Shown piece by piece: positions 12,901 through 26,060 of a stretch of 64,000 nt of DNA. The first letter of the stretch is position 1. Each line of letters begins with the position of its first letter. The notes under the pieces are model-generated. The model was not told the origin of the DNA and ran no database searches. It worked only from the letters and a program-made list of their open reading frames with translations. A program made the translations under genes and the position numbers. Source of the DNA: Casuarius casuarius (taxonomy: Eukaryota > Chordata > Aves > Casuariiformes > Casuariidae); assembly GCA_003342895.1 (NCBI GenBank), contig PTFA01000316.1:562161-626160 (forward strand). The letters are read 5' to 3'.

Positions 12901-13745
12901 TTTTGCATTCTCTTCATGTGGTAGTCTTTCAAAATAATCACTCCAAGCATTGCTAATTAATTCAGCATTCATTTCCAATACACCTTATTTACTTCTAACA
13001 TAAGCAAGTGTGTTCATATCCCTTATCATTTGTCCTCTTGCTTGGATGAGTTCCCTATTTGAGAGAGCTATAAAATTCACTGCTAACTGCACTTTTAGCT
13101 GACAGTGCTTCTTTGGCTTCCTTTTTTGCTTATTATATTTTCCCTGTTCAAGTGGTTGTCCTGTCTTTTTATCTCAACAGATTCTTTTGCTTGAGTTTTT
13201 CTCAAGCAGGTCTCCTCTGTTATCCAATTCAGCTCTGATATTAGTACTGGGGACTTTTTGCACTGTTTCCACAAGATTTATTTAAAGTTCCTAAGCTGTC
13301 CCATTTATTTTAATTGTATTAAACATATGATAGATCTCAGAGATAGTGTTAATATCACCTGGAAAAAAGAGGGTTGCTTATACACAGTAGTGTATGTTGT
13401 TGCCTGCTAATGGTATGACTGGCAGCAGAATGACTTTTCTTCTCTTTGGAACTACACATGCTCAGCGGACCATAGGCTTCACCTTCTACGAAGCCACCCA
13501 AAGCCTCTGTCACTTCTTTTGAGCACTCCGGGTAGCAATGAATTCCTTAGCCCAAGAAGTCTGAGGTGCAGCAAAATGCTGTTATACAGCATTTTTTTCA
13601 TATCAAGGCATGGCAAAGCACAGAGGTAAACTTAGCAAGAATTCAACAGACTTTACAAAAATCCTAAAATCCTTCCTCTGTGCAGCTCTTGCTTTGTCTG
13701 ACTAGTGTACACAAAATTCAACAAGGAGGCAGAGAAAAAAACCTG
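9990..13745. other. Intergenic, no gene recognised
   Basis: AT-rich sequence with an A-homopolymer at 10838-10854 and many short chance frames. The + strand from about 12380 to 13350 is unusually pyrimidine-rich. That could be the antisense of an old retroposon, but I could not match it to one. Confidence 0.5.
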
Positions 13746-14250
13746 ACTTGCTGAAGAGGAATGATTAATCACTTTTGAAATGTCTCAGTGTTGCAATGGA
13801 AAATAATTTCAGTGGGGCAGCAGAAAGTGTGCATACAGCAGCTACTGGCAGCCAAGAAGAGGGAACGGGATAACCTCTAACCAGCACATCTAAAGCATCT
13901 AATCATTTCACTTGAGTGTTAATTTAGTTCTTTGACAAGGTTACCTTAATTAGTTGGCAGATGATAGGAAGAAACCTGACAGATAAGCATAACCTGACAG
14001 GTCCTGAATCACTGCTGTCCCCTCTGCCTATTCATTTTGAGGTGAAATTCAAGCTAAAATATGCATTGCCATGAGGTTGGAAGTTGGCATGGAAGTTCTT
14101 GCACCAAAAGTTAATTTCACTTTTAGGAGATTTTGGAGCTGTACTTACAATATTTTAACAAAAACAACAATAAAGTGTGTAAAAAGATTAATTTTTAAAG
14201 GACCAACATTAAGGTTGACATTTTCCGGTTTTAACTGGCAATAGGAACTG
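13745..14250. promoter_or_regulatory. Candidate conserved non-coding element (low confidence)
   Basis: Repeat-free sequence with clustered ATTA/TAAT cores (GATTAATCA, CTAATCA, GTTAATTTAG, TTAATTAG, GATTAATTTTTAAAGG), AGATAAG (GATA-type) and a CAAGGTTACC word. It has no coding potential. It resembles vertebrate enhancer cores, but this rests on composition only. Confidence 0.22.
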
Positions 14251-17200
14251 TAAAAGCCTTTCAAACTGGTGAACACTTACGTCTCTGCAAGAAGTCTGGG
14301 AGGGCTGGCAAAGTGTGAACATGAAAGAGCATTCAGGGTCAGTGAGGAAGAAATTAAATAAGAGCATTTTAGGGAAAAAAGAATTGTCAAAATCAGTTTT
14401 TCTCTTTATTATGATTTAAACAATTATAGTTGTAATGGATAATACAATTCACTGTATCATTAGGGCACTAGGCTGGCTCAGTTTCAATCTGCCTTCTGGT
14501 GATTAGAATGAGACCTGAGAAATGGGAATTAGAGATACGGTGCCTGTGACTGTCACTGACCTTTTTGGCTACCATGTGGGCTTGTTTCTGGAGATATTTC
14601 TGCGTGTGAGTACCTGCATGAACAGACCCAGCACTCAGTGGTCCTATTCATAGGTGCTGAGCTACAAGGAGTTGTAAACTATTTCCAGACCACAGTCTTA
14701 AATTCTTGCTCTATTTTCGAGTTGCAAAATGTACTCCTGAGCCTAAAGATGAACACATCCCACAGTCACCTTTCCTCCATCACTTCCAGGTAAATCAGTG
14801 CAATTTCCAGTCAAATTTTTTTTTTATTTAAAGCTGATCTGATTCTATTCACTCTCTGGAGCCCAAATGACAGGCATGATATTTAGCCTCAGAAATTTCT
14901 ATATGACATTCCTGGTTTTCTAGAGAATATGAGTGAAAGGTGAAAGAACTGTGAATATCTGGTCTGGAACACTTCAGTGCAGTATACTTCACTGGGGTGT
15001 ATTCAGTGCTGTGGGGTTTCCCTTTGTTGTTTGAGGCTACCTTCATTCTAATATCAGAAACGGGTCAGTAAAGCAGCTTGCGATTTCTCTGTTGAGACCT
15101 TTATAGCTTTCAGGTTAACCAATTAGTACTTCCTCTGACGACTGACGTATATTGTGCTGACAACTAGTGCAAGTAGTTCTTCCCAGAAATGTTGGCATTC
15201 TCAGACATTTCACCACAGGATGAGAATTTTTTTATGCAAAGCTTAAGAAAAGATTTTGCTTCAAATTATTCGCTATTTATGAGTCTCATCCAGTTCGGCC
15301 CAAGGGAAGTTCCTATTTCCTACGTATTGTAGCAATAACCATTTATTCAGCTTCAGTTAAGGGTATGCTGGCTTTTCTAACAGAATCCTCTAAGTCAGAG
15401 ATTAGTGACTCAGTCATAAAATGTCTGATATGGAAGCAACATTTCTTCTCATAAAGGACAGTCTTTAAATGTGTTAAAAACTGTGCTGTAGACTGGTCTC
15501 TGTTTCCATCTTTTTTTTTTTTTTTCTTTTTGGAAGATCAAATGACACTTCTCTTTGCAAGAAGTTTACAAGACATGCTGCTAAGAACCCAATTTCACTT
15601 GGAATTTGCCATTACTGCATCTAGCAACTGTCCCCATTCTCCAGTTGTCGGCAAAGACACATCTGACAGAGCCTTCACTTTGTGTTTCGTCATCCAGGAG
15701 AGGTGCTGTGGCTACAGGCTACCTGCCCTCTCCTTCTGCAGGTAGTGTGTGTTATATAGATCTAAACCTTGGTCTACCTGCTACCTTGGTGACTGCCTAG
15801 GTCAGAAGTATCTCCCATGCTGAAAAAATTTCTGGAGAAGTTAGTTATATGGACCGGGGGCATGGCATAGAGGTCACTTGCTGTTGGCTAGAGTGGAAAA
15901 TCATTTGTTTCCTAATTGAGAAACCTTAAAACCTTGGCAACCCTCAGGATTGAAGCCGTAAGGAACTTGCAAGAAAGGAAACCATCATCCTCAATCACCC
16001 CAAAATGGTTGTTGCCTGCTAAGAGAGTCATTTGTGTAAGCTGTACAATTTGCACAACTCACCATGTGCCATAAAAGGTGTCCACCTCAGCAGAGAAGTT
16101 GCAGTCTGGTCTCTCTTGAAGCTGAAAGGGTGCACCAGAACTGCTAACTGGGGTGACAATTAATCATTTTAAAACTTCATGAGAGGCTCAATGATGACTT
16201 AAACATAATGCTTTTCAGTTATAATAGGAACAGAAGCACAAACATCTGAAATATTGGCTTTTTTCATTATTAGAATTCTGCATTTCAGACATACTAGGCA
16301 GGTTCCTCTTGAAGTCAGTCCTAAACTTGACTATATAACCAACATACAAATGTGTAGTTTTGTTTACTGTTAGTGACCAAAAAACTGAATTTTCAAATAT
16401 TTAAAATATTTCAGTTTCTTGTTCTGTTTGAGAACATTTCTTGCTCTCTAAAATTTTCTTTGAATTTTATATTACATCTTCTTTATATCCATTCAGACCA
16501 GAGAAATTATCATATGTAGGTTCAAGCCTACACTCGCAACTGTTCAAGCAGTGCTTGATTGTAATTAAGTCAATGAAGTTTTGGAGGCTCTGGTATAATT
16601 GTGGAAAGACCGAGCCCTCTGCTTCACAAAAATCTCACATCACTTGCATGGAAATAGGTGTTACTTACCTCACTGAACACATTTTGGAGAATTAACTACT
16701 GTATAAAAGAGAACAATTCTTATTTCTAACAAAACCCCCCAGTTTTTAATTGAAATATCCATCTGAGCTGGCTGTCAGCTTGCTGCCTCCTTTCGTCCAG
16801 TCATGTTGGAGAACAGGGAGAAGTCACTCTATGCCCACCCTTACTGGGTCTCCTTAGTCCACTTCAAATATTTTTCTTTTTCCTTTGGTTTTTCTTCGTT
16901 AACCTTACTCCATGCACAGGTCCAAACATCGCTGGCTGAATTATGTTCAGGAGATTAGTCATGCTTTGGCTTATTGAGTTTGTACTTGCCAGGAAAGAAG
17001 TGGGAGGCCATAGGCTCAAGCAGGTTTTACTTGGATTTTACAATCACTAGCTAACAAGAAGATTGTATTGCAAATACCATACTCACAGCAAAGGCCAGTG
17101 CAGGCTTTTGAGATGCTATTTTGTCCCACTGAAAAATATCGACTGCATATTGCTCCACAAGTTGTTCTGTAGTAGTGCTGTACAGATACGACAGTGATAT

Positions 17201-18830
17201 ACTGAGAGTAAAATAACTGTGAGAAACTGAAATTGAAATTCAAGCCCTTACAAACTATTTTTCAAATCAGTTACTGTGCTGCATGGAAACTGGAGAAAAG
17301 AGCCCAAGCCTGAGAAGGACACAGTTTGGAGTAGACATGCGGGAGGCAGTCTGCGTACACATTGCTAGAAAGCAGGCACAATTGCATCTCTGCAAACATT
17401 GCTCTTAATAAATACCTAACTTACTTTCATGAATATACTCCATGAGCAAGTCATTAGCCAGCATAGGGTAAATTCATCATGGTGGCCAAGATAAACAGGG
17501 AAGAGAACATAATGGATGTGGAGAGTGGAGAAGTATCTAAACTTGCGGCAGTACAGAGGATCAGGGTGTGAGGAATGCTGTATTTCCAGGAAAAAAAAAA
17601 AGTACAAAGTGGGCAGCTGCCACAGCTGCCTGTGATTTTAGAGAAGGAGAAAGGGATGCTTCTGTGAGAAAGATGATGAAATGGAAAACAAGGAAGAGAA
17701 ATTGTGTTTTGTCTGGTAAGATAACGTGACTGGGGGAGCTTCAGACAGGAAATTGCCTGCTTAGTTTCAGAAAAAAAAAAGGGGGGGAAGAAGAACATGG
17801 AAATAGCAGTGGAATCAGAGAAAACTGAAAGGCAGAATGTATTTATAACTGGAAGGACCCCTGTTAGCTGGTTCATTTTTATTTTGAAGCTCTAGTAAAC
17901 GCAGGCATGTGTGCTTGTGCATGCACATGCACACACAGACACAGGCATAAATACATATATACATATATAAATATATATATATGTGGTCAGTTCTCCACAT
18001 AGCGTATATCTAACTGTCAGTTCCAGAACCACCACATAATTTGAGTACTTGCTTTAAGAATGAAACAGGATATTGAGGAGAAGATTAAGCAATATGCTCT
18101 ATTAATCCAAGTAACAAGTAAATCATGTTAAACAGTTAGTCAAGCCATGCTTGTTGTTCCCTGTAGTGATGAACCTGGCCATAAGGCTCAATGATTCGGG
18201 CTTTTAGCAGAAGGCCAATGAAGTGGCCCACACATATATAAACCAGTAATTGTAACGTGTTTGCTTTGCACATCCAAAATATTCTGCTTCAGAAATACCT
18301 TGTCACACTTAGAATAATTATGGAAAGAGAAGCTCTTCATTCTGGTTGCACGGTAACTTTCTCAGACTGGTAAACACTAAATAGAAGCCCAGTTACAAAA
18401 GTCGTATTGTTCCTTTACTTTTATTTTATTAGTGGGTTTTATCTACTCAAATAATATTGGAAACTGTACATTGGAAAATAGCTTAAGAGTGAATCACAGC
18501 AAAAAAATTCCCAATATATGCCTGAAAATTTTATCAAATGTATGCTTGAACCTCTTTTCTCAACCCCGCCCCAAAGTTACAATGTTTGTGGCCCACTTTT
18601 ATTATTTTTTTATCAACACTTTCTTCAGATGGAAAATGTTCTTGAAAAGGCTGCTCTGAGACAGAGTGTGTGTATGTGGTGATTAATTCAAATTCACAAG
18701 AAGAGCCTCATAATTATCTTATGACTTTCTCCCTTCTTTCCAATTATAAAATGGTGTATATGTATACAGTAGGAGGAAAGAAGGCCACAGAAAACTGAAA
18801 ATTTCTTGCTTCTGAAACTCATTTCTGTTG
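14250..18830. other. Intergenic, no gene recognised
   Basis: AT-rich sequence. It holds T-runs (15511-15525), A-runs (17589-17600, 17771-17780) and an AT/CA-rich simple repeat at about 17925-17982. All reading frames are short and unlike known proteins. Confidence 0.5.
17951..17982. repeat. AT-rich microsatellite
   Basis: An ATACATATAT/ATATATAT simple repeat preceded by a short CA/TG-rich patch (17905-17945). It is low-complexity sequence. Confidence 0.8.
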
Positions 18831-19640
18831 CAAAATCCATTTTCTTCTTTAATTATTCTATCGGGAAATTGGAGAATTAAATCAAAATCACCAGCTGTAA
18901 CACATAATCCTCATTATGCTGCGTTATGTTATCCTGAAGTTCCCAGCTAATCAGTTCCTTTTAAGAGCTTTAGCTGAAAACTTGCATCTTGCATAAACAC
19001 ATAACGGCTAAGATAGCCATGCCTGTAGGCAACACAAGATGCTTTACCACACCTTAAATAATATATATAATAGGTTATTCAGTCTATGCATGAACTACGG
19101 AAGTAGTATTGCAAACTTCAGCAGTTACGCAAAGCTGAGCCCAGAGCATGTGCCGTAGCACTGAGGTGACAGGTTGAGGGTGGTGGTTTCATGAAGCTTT
19201 ATCAAAAGCCAAAACATCAAACATGCTAACACAAATACTTTTGAGAGTGGCCACAAAATCATTTCTCTCACAGCTGATTCACAATGCTGCCATGCTCCTG
19301 GTAGGTTTCAAACCTAAAATTTATTTAATAATTATGACTATTCAATGAATTATGTGCTTTCATGATTGTCACCAAATCAGTAGAGAGAAACATCACTGCA
19401 TATTTGGATGAATATTCATATAGCACAAATAAACAATGCATACTCATTGTGGCAAGCTGACGATAATTATACGCTAAAAAGATGTTGAAATTATTCTTAG
19501 AACAAACTCAAAATTCATAGCCTCCTGGCAAATAATTTGCTAACAGAACTACAATTGCCATGAAATTATTTGCAGCAAATTTTTGACCATTTCACTAGTT
19601 GCATTAAGTCATTTTATTTAGCCATAAGGACTCTTAAGAC
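18830..19640. promoter_or_regulatory. Candidate conserved non-coding cluster (low confidence)
   Basis: About 800 bp free of recognisable repeats, with many ATTA-core words (TTAATTATTC, AATAATTATGAC, GAATTATGTG, GATAATTATACG), AATATTCAT-type words, and runs of balanced AT sequence with few simple repeats. A (TA)n patch at 19061-19070 interrupts it. The texture is that of deeply conserved enhancers. No coding frame is present. Confidence 0.25.
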
Positions 19641-21404
19641 TTTCAAGTCTGAAATCAATTCCTCTATGAAGTAAACAGTTTTTAGAAGATGCTCAAATAA
19701 ATTATCTTCAGCTCTCACCATTAAGCATCTTATCACAACAAGTCAACAAGACTGGTCTACAGGCTCTCCCATTTAAACATTATTACATGTCCTTGGATAT
19801 TATTATTGTAAATTAAAACATTAATTTTGAATTCATGCTCCTATACCAAATTCAAGGTGGGCTTCCTACCCTCGATGTCACTGTGCTTCTTAAATAAAGG
19901 ACTTCACGCTTAACTTGAATTTGGAGACACTTTTTCAGGTATCTACAGCCATCACATAGTGAAAATCCACTTCTTTTATAAAGCCAAATAGTCCTGCAAA
20001 TAAGAGCAATAGGCTGAAACATTAAACTCTATTATAATGACTTCACTCAAAAGCTTTCAACAAACTCAGTAAAGCTCCAAATAATTACCATGGTCTTAAA
20101 ATGTGAAAATGAAGACACTGCGAGGTTGCTTAGAGAATAATCTCTTTAGAAAGGTGATGTGGAAGGAAGGAAGGAGTTGAAAACCAGCCATGAAGCCACC
20201 ATCTTGAGCTTAATTAAAACAAGAAACTTTTATCTAAAAAGAAGAATAACTGGGATGTCGAGAAGTAGCTGGAGAAACATTTCCAGCTCCTGCTCAACTT
20301 AGTGGCAGTTGACATTTTACAGGTAGCTAGAAGAATAACACAAGATTGATTGCATACTCTGTATTCCTACAGAAACTACATTGCTCTGCATACTTGCTTT
20401 ATAATGCTAAAACACGCCTTGTAAATTCGTAACGTATGCACAGCTACCATTGCAAACAGCACAAATGGACAGAGGTCCTCTTGCAGTAGGACTGGAATGG
20501 GGTGGGGGGGAACATCTTTATTTTGCAATTGTGCAGCTACTAGCCGCTCCACCAGCTTTGTGTCCTCGGTGGGCTTGTACTTCCATCCGCAGCTGGGGAA
20601 AACTTTTCCTGTGTGGGGGTAGCAGGCAAGGAGGGAGCCCGGGTCCCATCTGGGAAGCTGCAGCTGGGGAAGGCTGCACCCCACCAGGAGAAGGCTCCCC
20701 TGGGAGAGGGGGTGACTTGGTTGTACCCCCCCCAGTTGGTGTCAGACCCAGGACCTTTGATCTTCCTCCATTCATTATTGCGGACAACATAGTTCGTATT
20801 CTAATGAACCTGGGGGTTTTCTGAGTTTAAATGCTGCTTGGGGAGTTCACCACAGGAAAACAGTCCAGGCAGATCCTCTTCGCATTTGTGCACCATCTGG
20901 AGTCCTGTCACATGGAGTTTTGAGCATGAGGTGGCAAATGCTGAAGGGCCTTTTGTCCTGCTAGACTTCAAATTACGTGTCCTGGCTTTATAAACATCCC
21001 TGGGCAGCACTGCTTTCAAGAAACAAGGCTGGAGGTCTCCAGCCTCCCTTTTGGGCACTTCCAGTCCCTTGCCTATCCCCTGACCTCATGCTCTTGCTGA
21101 AGGACAGCTGAGGAGTGCACGTGCTGTCTTTCAAAGCATTGCACGGTGCAATTCACCCTCAGGCACACAGATCAGGAGCATCCCCCCTGACTCAGTGACC
21201 TGCTCCAACGGGCTCATGGCAAAGTGTCCTTTTTTTCTCTTAGAAACAAACCCCATAGTAGCAGCTAAGTGTAAAAAAAAAAGTCATCCTGTAAAATTCA
21301 AGTCTTTGCATAGTTTGCATTACCTGGAGACTGATGGCTAACCTGTGCAGTAGCCTCTTGTGAACTGCAGGGTCGTTGCTCTGACAGCAGTGGGGCCTGG
21401 ACTT
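19640..21404. other. Intergenic, with a GC-rich patch
   Basis: AT-rich up to about 20450, then a G/C-rich but CpG-poor patch (20480-20770) with G- and C-runs (for example 20504-20510 and 20727-20734). The overlapping reading frames there on both strands are low-complexity consequences of composition, not recognised proteins. No RNA gene is seen. Confidence 0.5.
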
Positions 21405-22205
21405 CACAGAATCGCAGAATCACAGAATGGTTGAGGATGGAAGGAACCTCTGGAGATCATCTAGTCCAACCCCCCCCGGTCAAGCAGGGTCACCTAGAGC
21501 AAGTTGCGCAGGATTGCATCCAGGTGGGTTTTTAATATCTCCAGAGGAGACTCCACAACCTCTCTGGGAAACCTGTTCCAGTGCTCTGTCACCTTCACAG
21601 TAAAGAAGTTTTTCCTCATCTTCAGATGGAACTTCCTGTGTTTCAGTTTGTGCCCATTGCCTCTTGTCCTGTGGTTGGGCACCACTGAAAAGAGTCTGGC
21701 CCCATCCTCTTGACACCCTCCCTTCAGGTATTTGCATATATTAAGATCTCCTCTGAGTCTTCTCTTTTCCAGGCTAAACAGTCCCAGCTCTCTCAGCCCT
21801 TTCTCACAGGGGAGATGCTCCAGTCCCCTAATCATCTTCGTAGCCTTCCACTGGCCTCTTTCCAGTAGTGCCATGTCTTTCTTGTACTGAAGACCCCAGA
21901 ATTGGACACAGCACTCCAGATGTGGCCTCACCAGGGCTGAGTAGAGGGGGAGGATCACCTCCCTCCACCTGCTGGCCACACTCTTCCTAATGCAGCCCAG
22001 GAGACAACTGGCCTTCTTGCCACCTGCTGGCCACACTCTTCCTAATGCAGCCCAGGAGACAACTGGCCTTCTTGGCCACAAGGGCACATTGCTGGCTCAT
22101 GGTTAACTTGTCCACTAGGACTCCCAGGTCCTTCTCTGCAGAGCTGCTTTCCAGCAGGCCAATCCCCAAATTGTACTGGTGCATGGGGCTATTCCTTCCT
22201 CAAAT
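21405..22205 (-). mobile_element. CR1 LINE, 5'-truncated 3' fragment
   Basis: A typical avian CR1 non-LTR retrotransposon read on the minus strand. Its 3' end is at the left, where degenerate copies of the CR1 terminal octamer (CACAGAATC GCAGAATC ACAGAATGG on +) are followed by the familiar 'atcatctagtccaacc' block. The minus-strand frame 21494-22087 encodes the C-terminal part of the ORF2 reverse transcriptase, with blocks such as [23 protein letters not shown] and [15 protein letters not shown], ending in the usual LDAILRNLL. It is truncated at the 5' end like most CR1 copies and cannot move. An exact 55-bp tandem duplication (21965-22074) inside it shifts the frame. Confidence 0.93.
21965..22074. 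repeat. Exact 55-bp tandem duplication within the CR1
   Basis: The 55 bases at 21965-22019 are repeated without a mismatch at 22020-22074 (starting CCACCTGCTGGCC, ending GGCCTTCTTG). Because 55 is not a multiple of three, the relic frame is shifted, and the peptide [18 protein letters not shown] appears in two overlapping frames. Identity of the copies in a diverged element points to a duplication later than the insertion. Confidence 0.95.
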
Positions 22206-25200
22206 TTCATAATCTTCTCCTGTCACCTAAGGACTTCCCAGGCAAAACCAGCCACCTCAGTCCCCTTCTTTCTAGAATTTGGAGATGGCACTGATAACGT
22301 CGTTGCAGAATGGATTCATCCGAGGTAACACTTTCATCCATTCATGGACTGTGCCCCTACCTGTGTGCTGTCTCACTTTGCTTGCATGATGACAGTTCCT
22401 AGGATCCCACAGGATCCCAAAATAAACTTCTTTGTTTGCTGTTTGTTATAACTGCCGATTTTGCAGAATAGGTTCCTTTAGTCACAGATTCTTCAGTTTT
22501 TACCTTTCTCAGTACTCCCTGTAAAAGCAGACAATATTGCTCAAATGTCTGTAAAACAGACATGCAGTTAACTGAAAACTAGTAAAAACATTAGAATTAA
22601 CTTCATTAAAAAATAAAGGTACCCTTGATGTCATTCTCGTGGTCGTCTGCTGTTTGCAGATCCAGAGCAATGGGCTACTTTCGATCTTCTGGTATCCTCT
22701 GGGCTTCTGGAAAGATTCAGCTTTCCTGGAGATTTTAAGTGCTTCATTCTCCTTTCCAGGCTGCTTCCCTAGTTGTTTTTTTCTGCTCGCGGCACATTAT
22801 ATTCAGTGATCACTGGAGAGCATTGGACAGAGAGGAGCTGCCAGAAGTGTTTCAGCTGCTGCCGCCAGGCGTCAGGCAGCGACTGACCACTGCTGGTGCC
22901 AGGAGTGCCCGGCAGCTCCTCCCCTGCTGCTGGTTCCCCAGCTATTGCCAATACATTTTTTCACCACCGCAAGTGTGCAGAAGACCTTGCCAGAAAGTTT
23001 CCAATCTGTTTACTTTAACAACATACATATTTCTTTCTCTTTTTTGGGGGGGGGATCATTTTTTCCCCAGCAGGGCGCCCTGCTGCAGAGCATTACAGAC
23101 AAACATGCTGCATCCCCTTCCAGAGAAACTCCATTACAGGTGCTGCTGTCCTTTTCTTTACATTTGCAGCTATATCCCCCTTTCTTCCCAAAGCAGCCGG
23201 ATCCTCCTGTAGCACGGGAGCTTGAAGTGGCTGATGCTTAAAGAAGGAGAATGGCCTCTGCCGCTGACATGTGATGGAGAGAAGAGATTGATAGAACAGA
23301 TCCATGGAGTGTGTCTTGTCTTAATGTATTTGTGGGGATATTTCCACCAAAGCAGGCAGTCATAAAATTGAACAAATTTTATAATTGTAATAATAAAGGT
23401 CTGGGTTAGCTAAGAGTGCCTGAGGTAAGTGGTCTCATTAGGTAAAAGAATAACTGGTTGATATATATTCTCCTGTTTAATTCCCATGGCATTTTTCCCA
23501 CTCTTCCTTTATGCTATGCTCTTTGTTAAACCAGTTAATTCTCTTTAAAGGGCAAGCGGGGCAGATCAGGTCACTGAGAAAGCGGCAGCTTAATTTAATC
23601 CCCCTCAGTTTCTAGGTAGGCATGCAAGCCAATGTTTTATTAGTGTCAAAAAAGCGCCTTTGAACCAGGCACTTGCTGCTGTCAGTCAAGCCCTGGCACA
23701 AGAGTTGTACACAGAAAGCGTGAAGCAAGAGTGCTGCAGGTGCAGTACATCCTGCAATCCAGGGCACCTGCATTTACACAGCGCCATGAAGACCTGTGGA
23801 CTGTCTCGTTGCATTATCCAGCTACGAATGGACACAGAGGCATGTCAGATTTGCTCAGGTATTTTGGATGCTGACTGCAGTAGAAGTGTATGTTTATTAT
23901 ATAAAGTATTTAAAATTTAACAAGTGTTGTAATGCATTTTTCCCTAGCAGAACAGAAGAGAGTTTCTGAAACTGCTCAGATTTTGTACAAGCAGCCCTAG
24001 TTTGTCGAGGCTAGAAGGGAAACTAGTACATGTCTCCCAGAAATGTCAGGAACAATTAGTCGCTCTAAATAGAAGTTCCAGCAAAACATTTCTTACAGTT
24101 GTGACCTCACATGGAAGTTATATGGTGGGTGTGTTTTCAGACATTTCCTTTTAATACAGAGTTTCAGCACCAGGAAAAGCTCTTGGCAACATTACTGTGC
24201 AATAACATCTAAAGCCCCATATCAGGATTGTCATAGCACGATATCCATGTTTAATAATAGGGTCATGGAAAGGAGGAAAGCCAGAACAGCAAAATATGTG
24301 TAAATCTTGAAGGCTTTATAAAACTAGAAACTCAAAGTTTTAGAAGAACACAGCTCCTTCATGCAGAGGCTAGAAGTGCTGTCTTAGAACCTACCTTATC
24401 TTGGTAAATACAACAGTTAGATGCGATCTGGAATTAAAGAGAAAATAGCAATACCCCCTCTAAATTCTATTAATTTCACTGTTGCAAGCCTGGGTTTTTT
24501 ATCAGGGTAAAAAGTTGTAAAAATTAGTGCATTCATACAAAACCATGCACATATTCACAGACTGGGGTTTCATACCTATGTGAAAATTAGAAAATATTTT
24601 CCAATTGTTAGATTTAGGAGTTTGTGCGGAGACAAGTGACAGCCTTCTTGAAGTACCAGACCCAGGGTCATCTCACTAGCAGTAACCAGGTGCAGTATTT
24701 ACTCACCTCCTATATTCACTCCTATTTTTTAGCATGTCACTTGCAGTACTGGCAATTTTATTGGTCATAGGTAATTGTTTCTCAATAGGAAGGAGCTCAA
24801 GCCTGACAGCATATGTCCTCAAGCTCCTCCAAAGCAAAGGTTAAAAGTAAAAAAAAAAAAAACCCACTCTATACCGCAGCATACAATAACAAGAGACAGC
24901 AAGAGCTGGCAGACATGACTATTGCAGTGATGGAGACTCAAGAAAATGCTGCTTACATGAAGGAAGCTTATAAATGTACCTGCTTAATGAAATCTGTCAG
25001 CTTTCCTTCGTGTGCCAAAACCTGTGCGCTGAGGAAAACTGAACACAACAACCCTTACTGAATTCATGATCGCCACAGTTAAGGAAGCAGAAGTAAATGC
25101 ACTGGCATTTATAGAAGCTGCTTTCTGCCACCCGCCCTTTCAAGTCTTTGCCCTGGCAAAAAGTGACAGCAACACACTCTTAATTAATTCTGTTATTCCA

Positions 25201-25555
25201 CCTGGGCAAGACAGTAATTGTGCCAGAAAACAAGCAAGCAACCCCAAATCATACTGTGGCTAACAAATTATACATAGAAAAAATGTCTTCATGTCTTCAG
25301 GGGTTAACTGCCAAATATTCCTCTTGATGTTTTCCTAATTAGTGGGTATGCTCATATCTGGGCTGCATGACCTACTTAACTCTATGTCATTCACAATGAT
25401 TTCCACGAATTTATAATGTATGAAACAATTTTTATTGTTTACATTTTGTTAATTATGGAATAAATCAAGTGTACCTCTTTGTACACCTTCTGTACAATTT
25501 ATAGACTGGCGTTAGTAAGATCTTCCAATTAACCTTTACTATACTGTTTGTTAAG
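22206..25555. other. Intergenic, no gene recognised
   Basis: Mixed sequence with a small GC-richer stretch (22800-22960), a 9-G run at 23046-23054 and several AT-rich repeat-free parts (23380-23660, 25280-25555) of possible regulatory character. The longest frames (for example 22739-23212) are not recognised and lack support. Confidence 0.5.
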
Positions 25556-26005
25556 GATATAGGAAGTGCTTGATGGGGTCAGAACAATGGTCCATCTCCC
25601 AGACATAGCACACGACTCTAGCCACTTTCTGTAGTCCATTCGCCTCACACGTCCCCAGCATTCAGGACGGTTGTGTAAGAGATGTTGGTGGGTACACAGC
25701 CTTGCTTTTTCCGTTTAATATGTGTGTGGACCAGCCAACCCTGAATTTGACTAGCCCGCTTTGGGCCCTGCTCCACAATGTCCTGCAGCAGCACATTGCA
25801 GATGTTCACCACCCACAGTCAGAAGAGGTGCTTGCTTTTCTGTTTTAAACCAGTCTCCTATTAGTTTCCCCCAGTGTCTTCAGTATCAGCATTGTGGGAT
25901 TTGGCTAACAACCCAGTTCTGCATCCACTTCATCTGCTGCCTTGACAATTTTGAAAACCTCAGTCATATGCCCCCCTCAGCCTTCTCCTCTACTCACCAA
26001 TCAGA
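25556..26005 (-). mobile_element. Ancient CR1/L3-like LINE remnant (3' part)
   Basis: Heavily diverged, but the landmark order of the old sauropsid CR1/L3-like 3' region is preserved on the + strand: AATGGTCCATCT near the left end, then CCACAATGTCCTGCAGCAGCACATTGC, TTTTCTGTTTTAAACCAGTCTCCTATTAG, and CATATGCCCCCCTCAGCCTTCTCCTC at the right end. The coding strand is minus. No frame survives. The identification is by recalled consensus, not alignment. Confidence 0.65.
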
Positions 26006-26060
26006 ATTTTTATTTGGTGTAAAAACTATGCTTTGTTTGTATACTTACACTTGCTGTGTA

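Noticed and set aside
17454..17876. A 140-codon minus-strand frame with a Phe/Ser-rich sequence.
   Set aside because: Comes from A-rich plus-strand tracts read as poly-Phe on the minus strand. Low complexity.
20376..20824. Overlapping frames of 90-124 codons on both strands.
   Set aside because: A GC-rich, CpG-poor patch without stops, with frames open on both strands at once. Typical of composition, not coding.
22739..23212. A 157-codon + strand frame with a fairly ordered stretch (ELPEVFQLLPPGVRQRL).
   Set aside because: No homologue recognised, the frame starts at a non-ATG codon, composition follows a local GC-rich patch, and the second half is low-order sequence. Treated as chance; protein or RNA evidence could change this.
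24813..25061. An 82-codon frame beginning MSSSSSKAKVKSKKKK.
   Set aside because: The Lys run is an A-homopolymer and the rest matches nothing. No evidence of a retrocopy, such as a poly(A) tail or flanking duplication.
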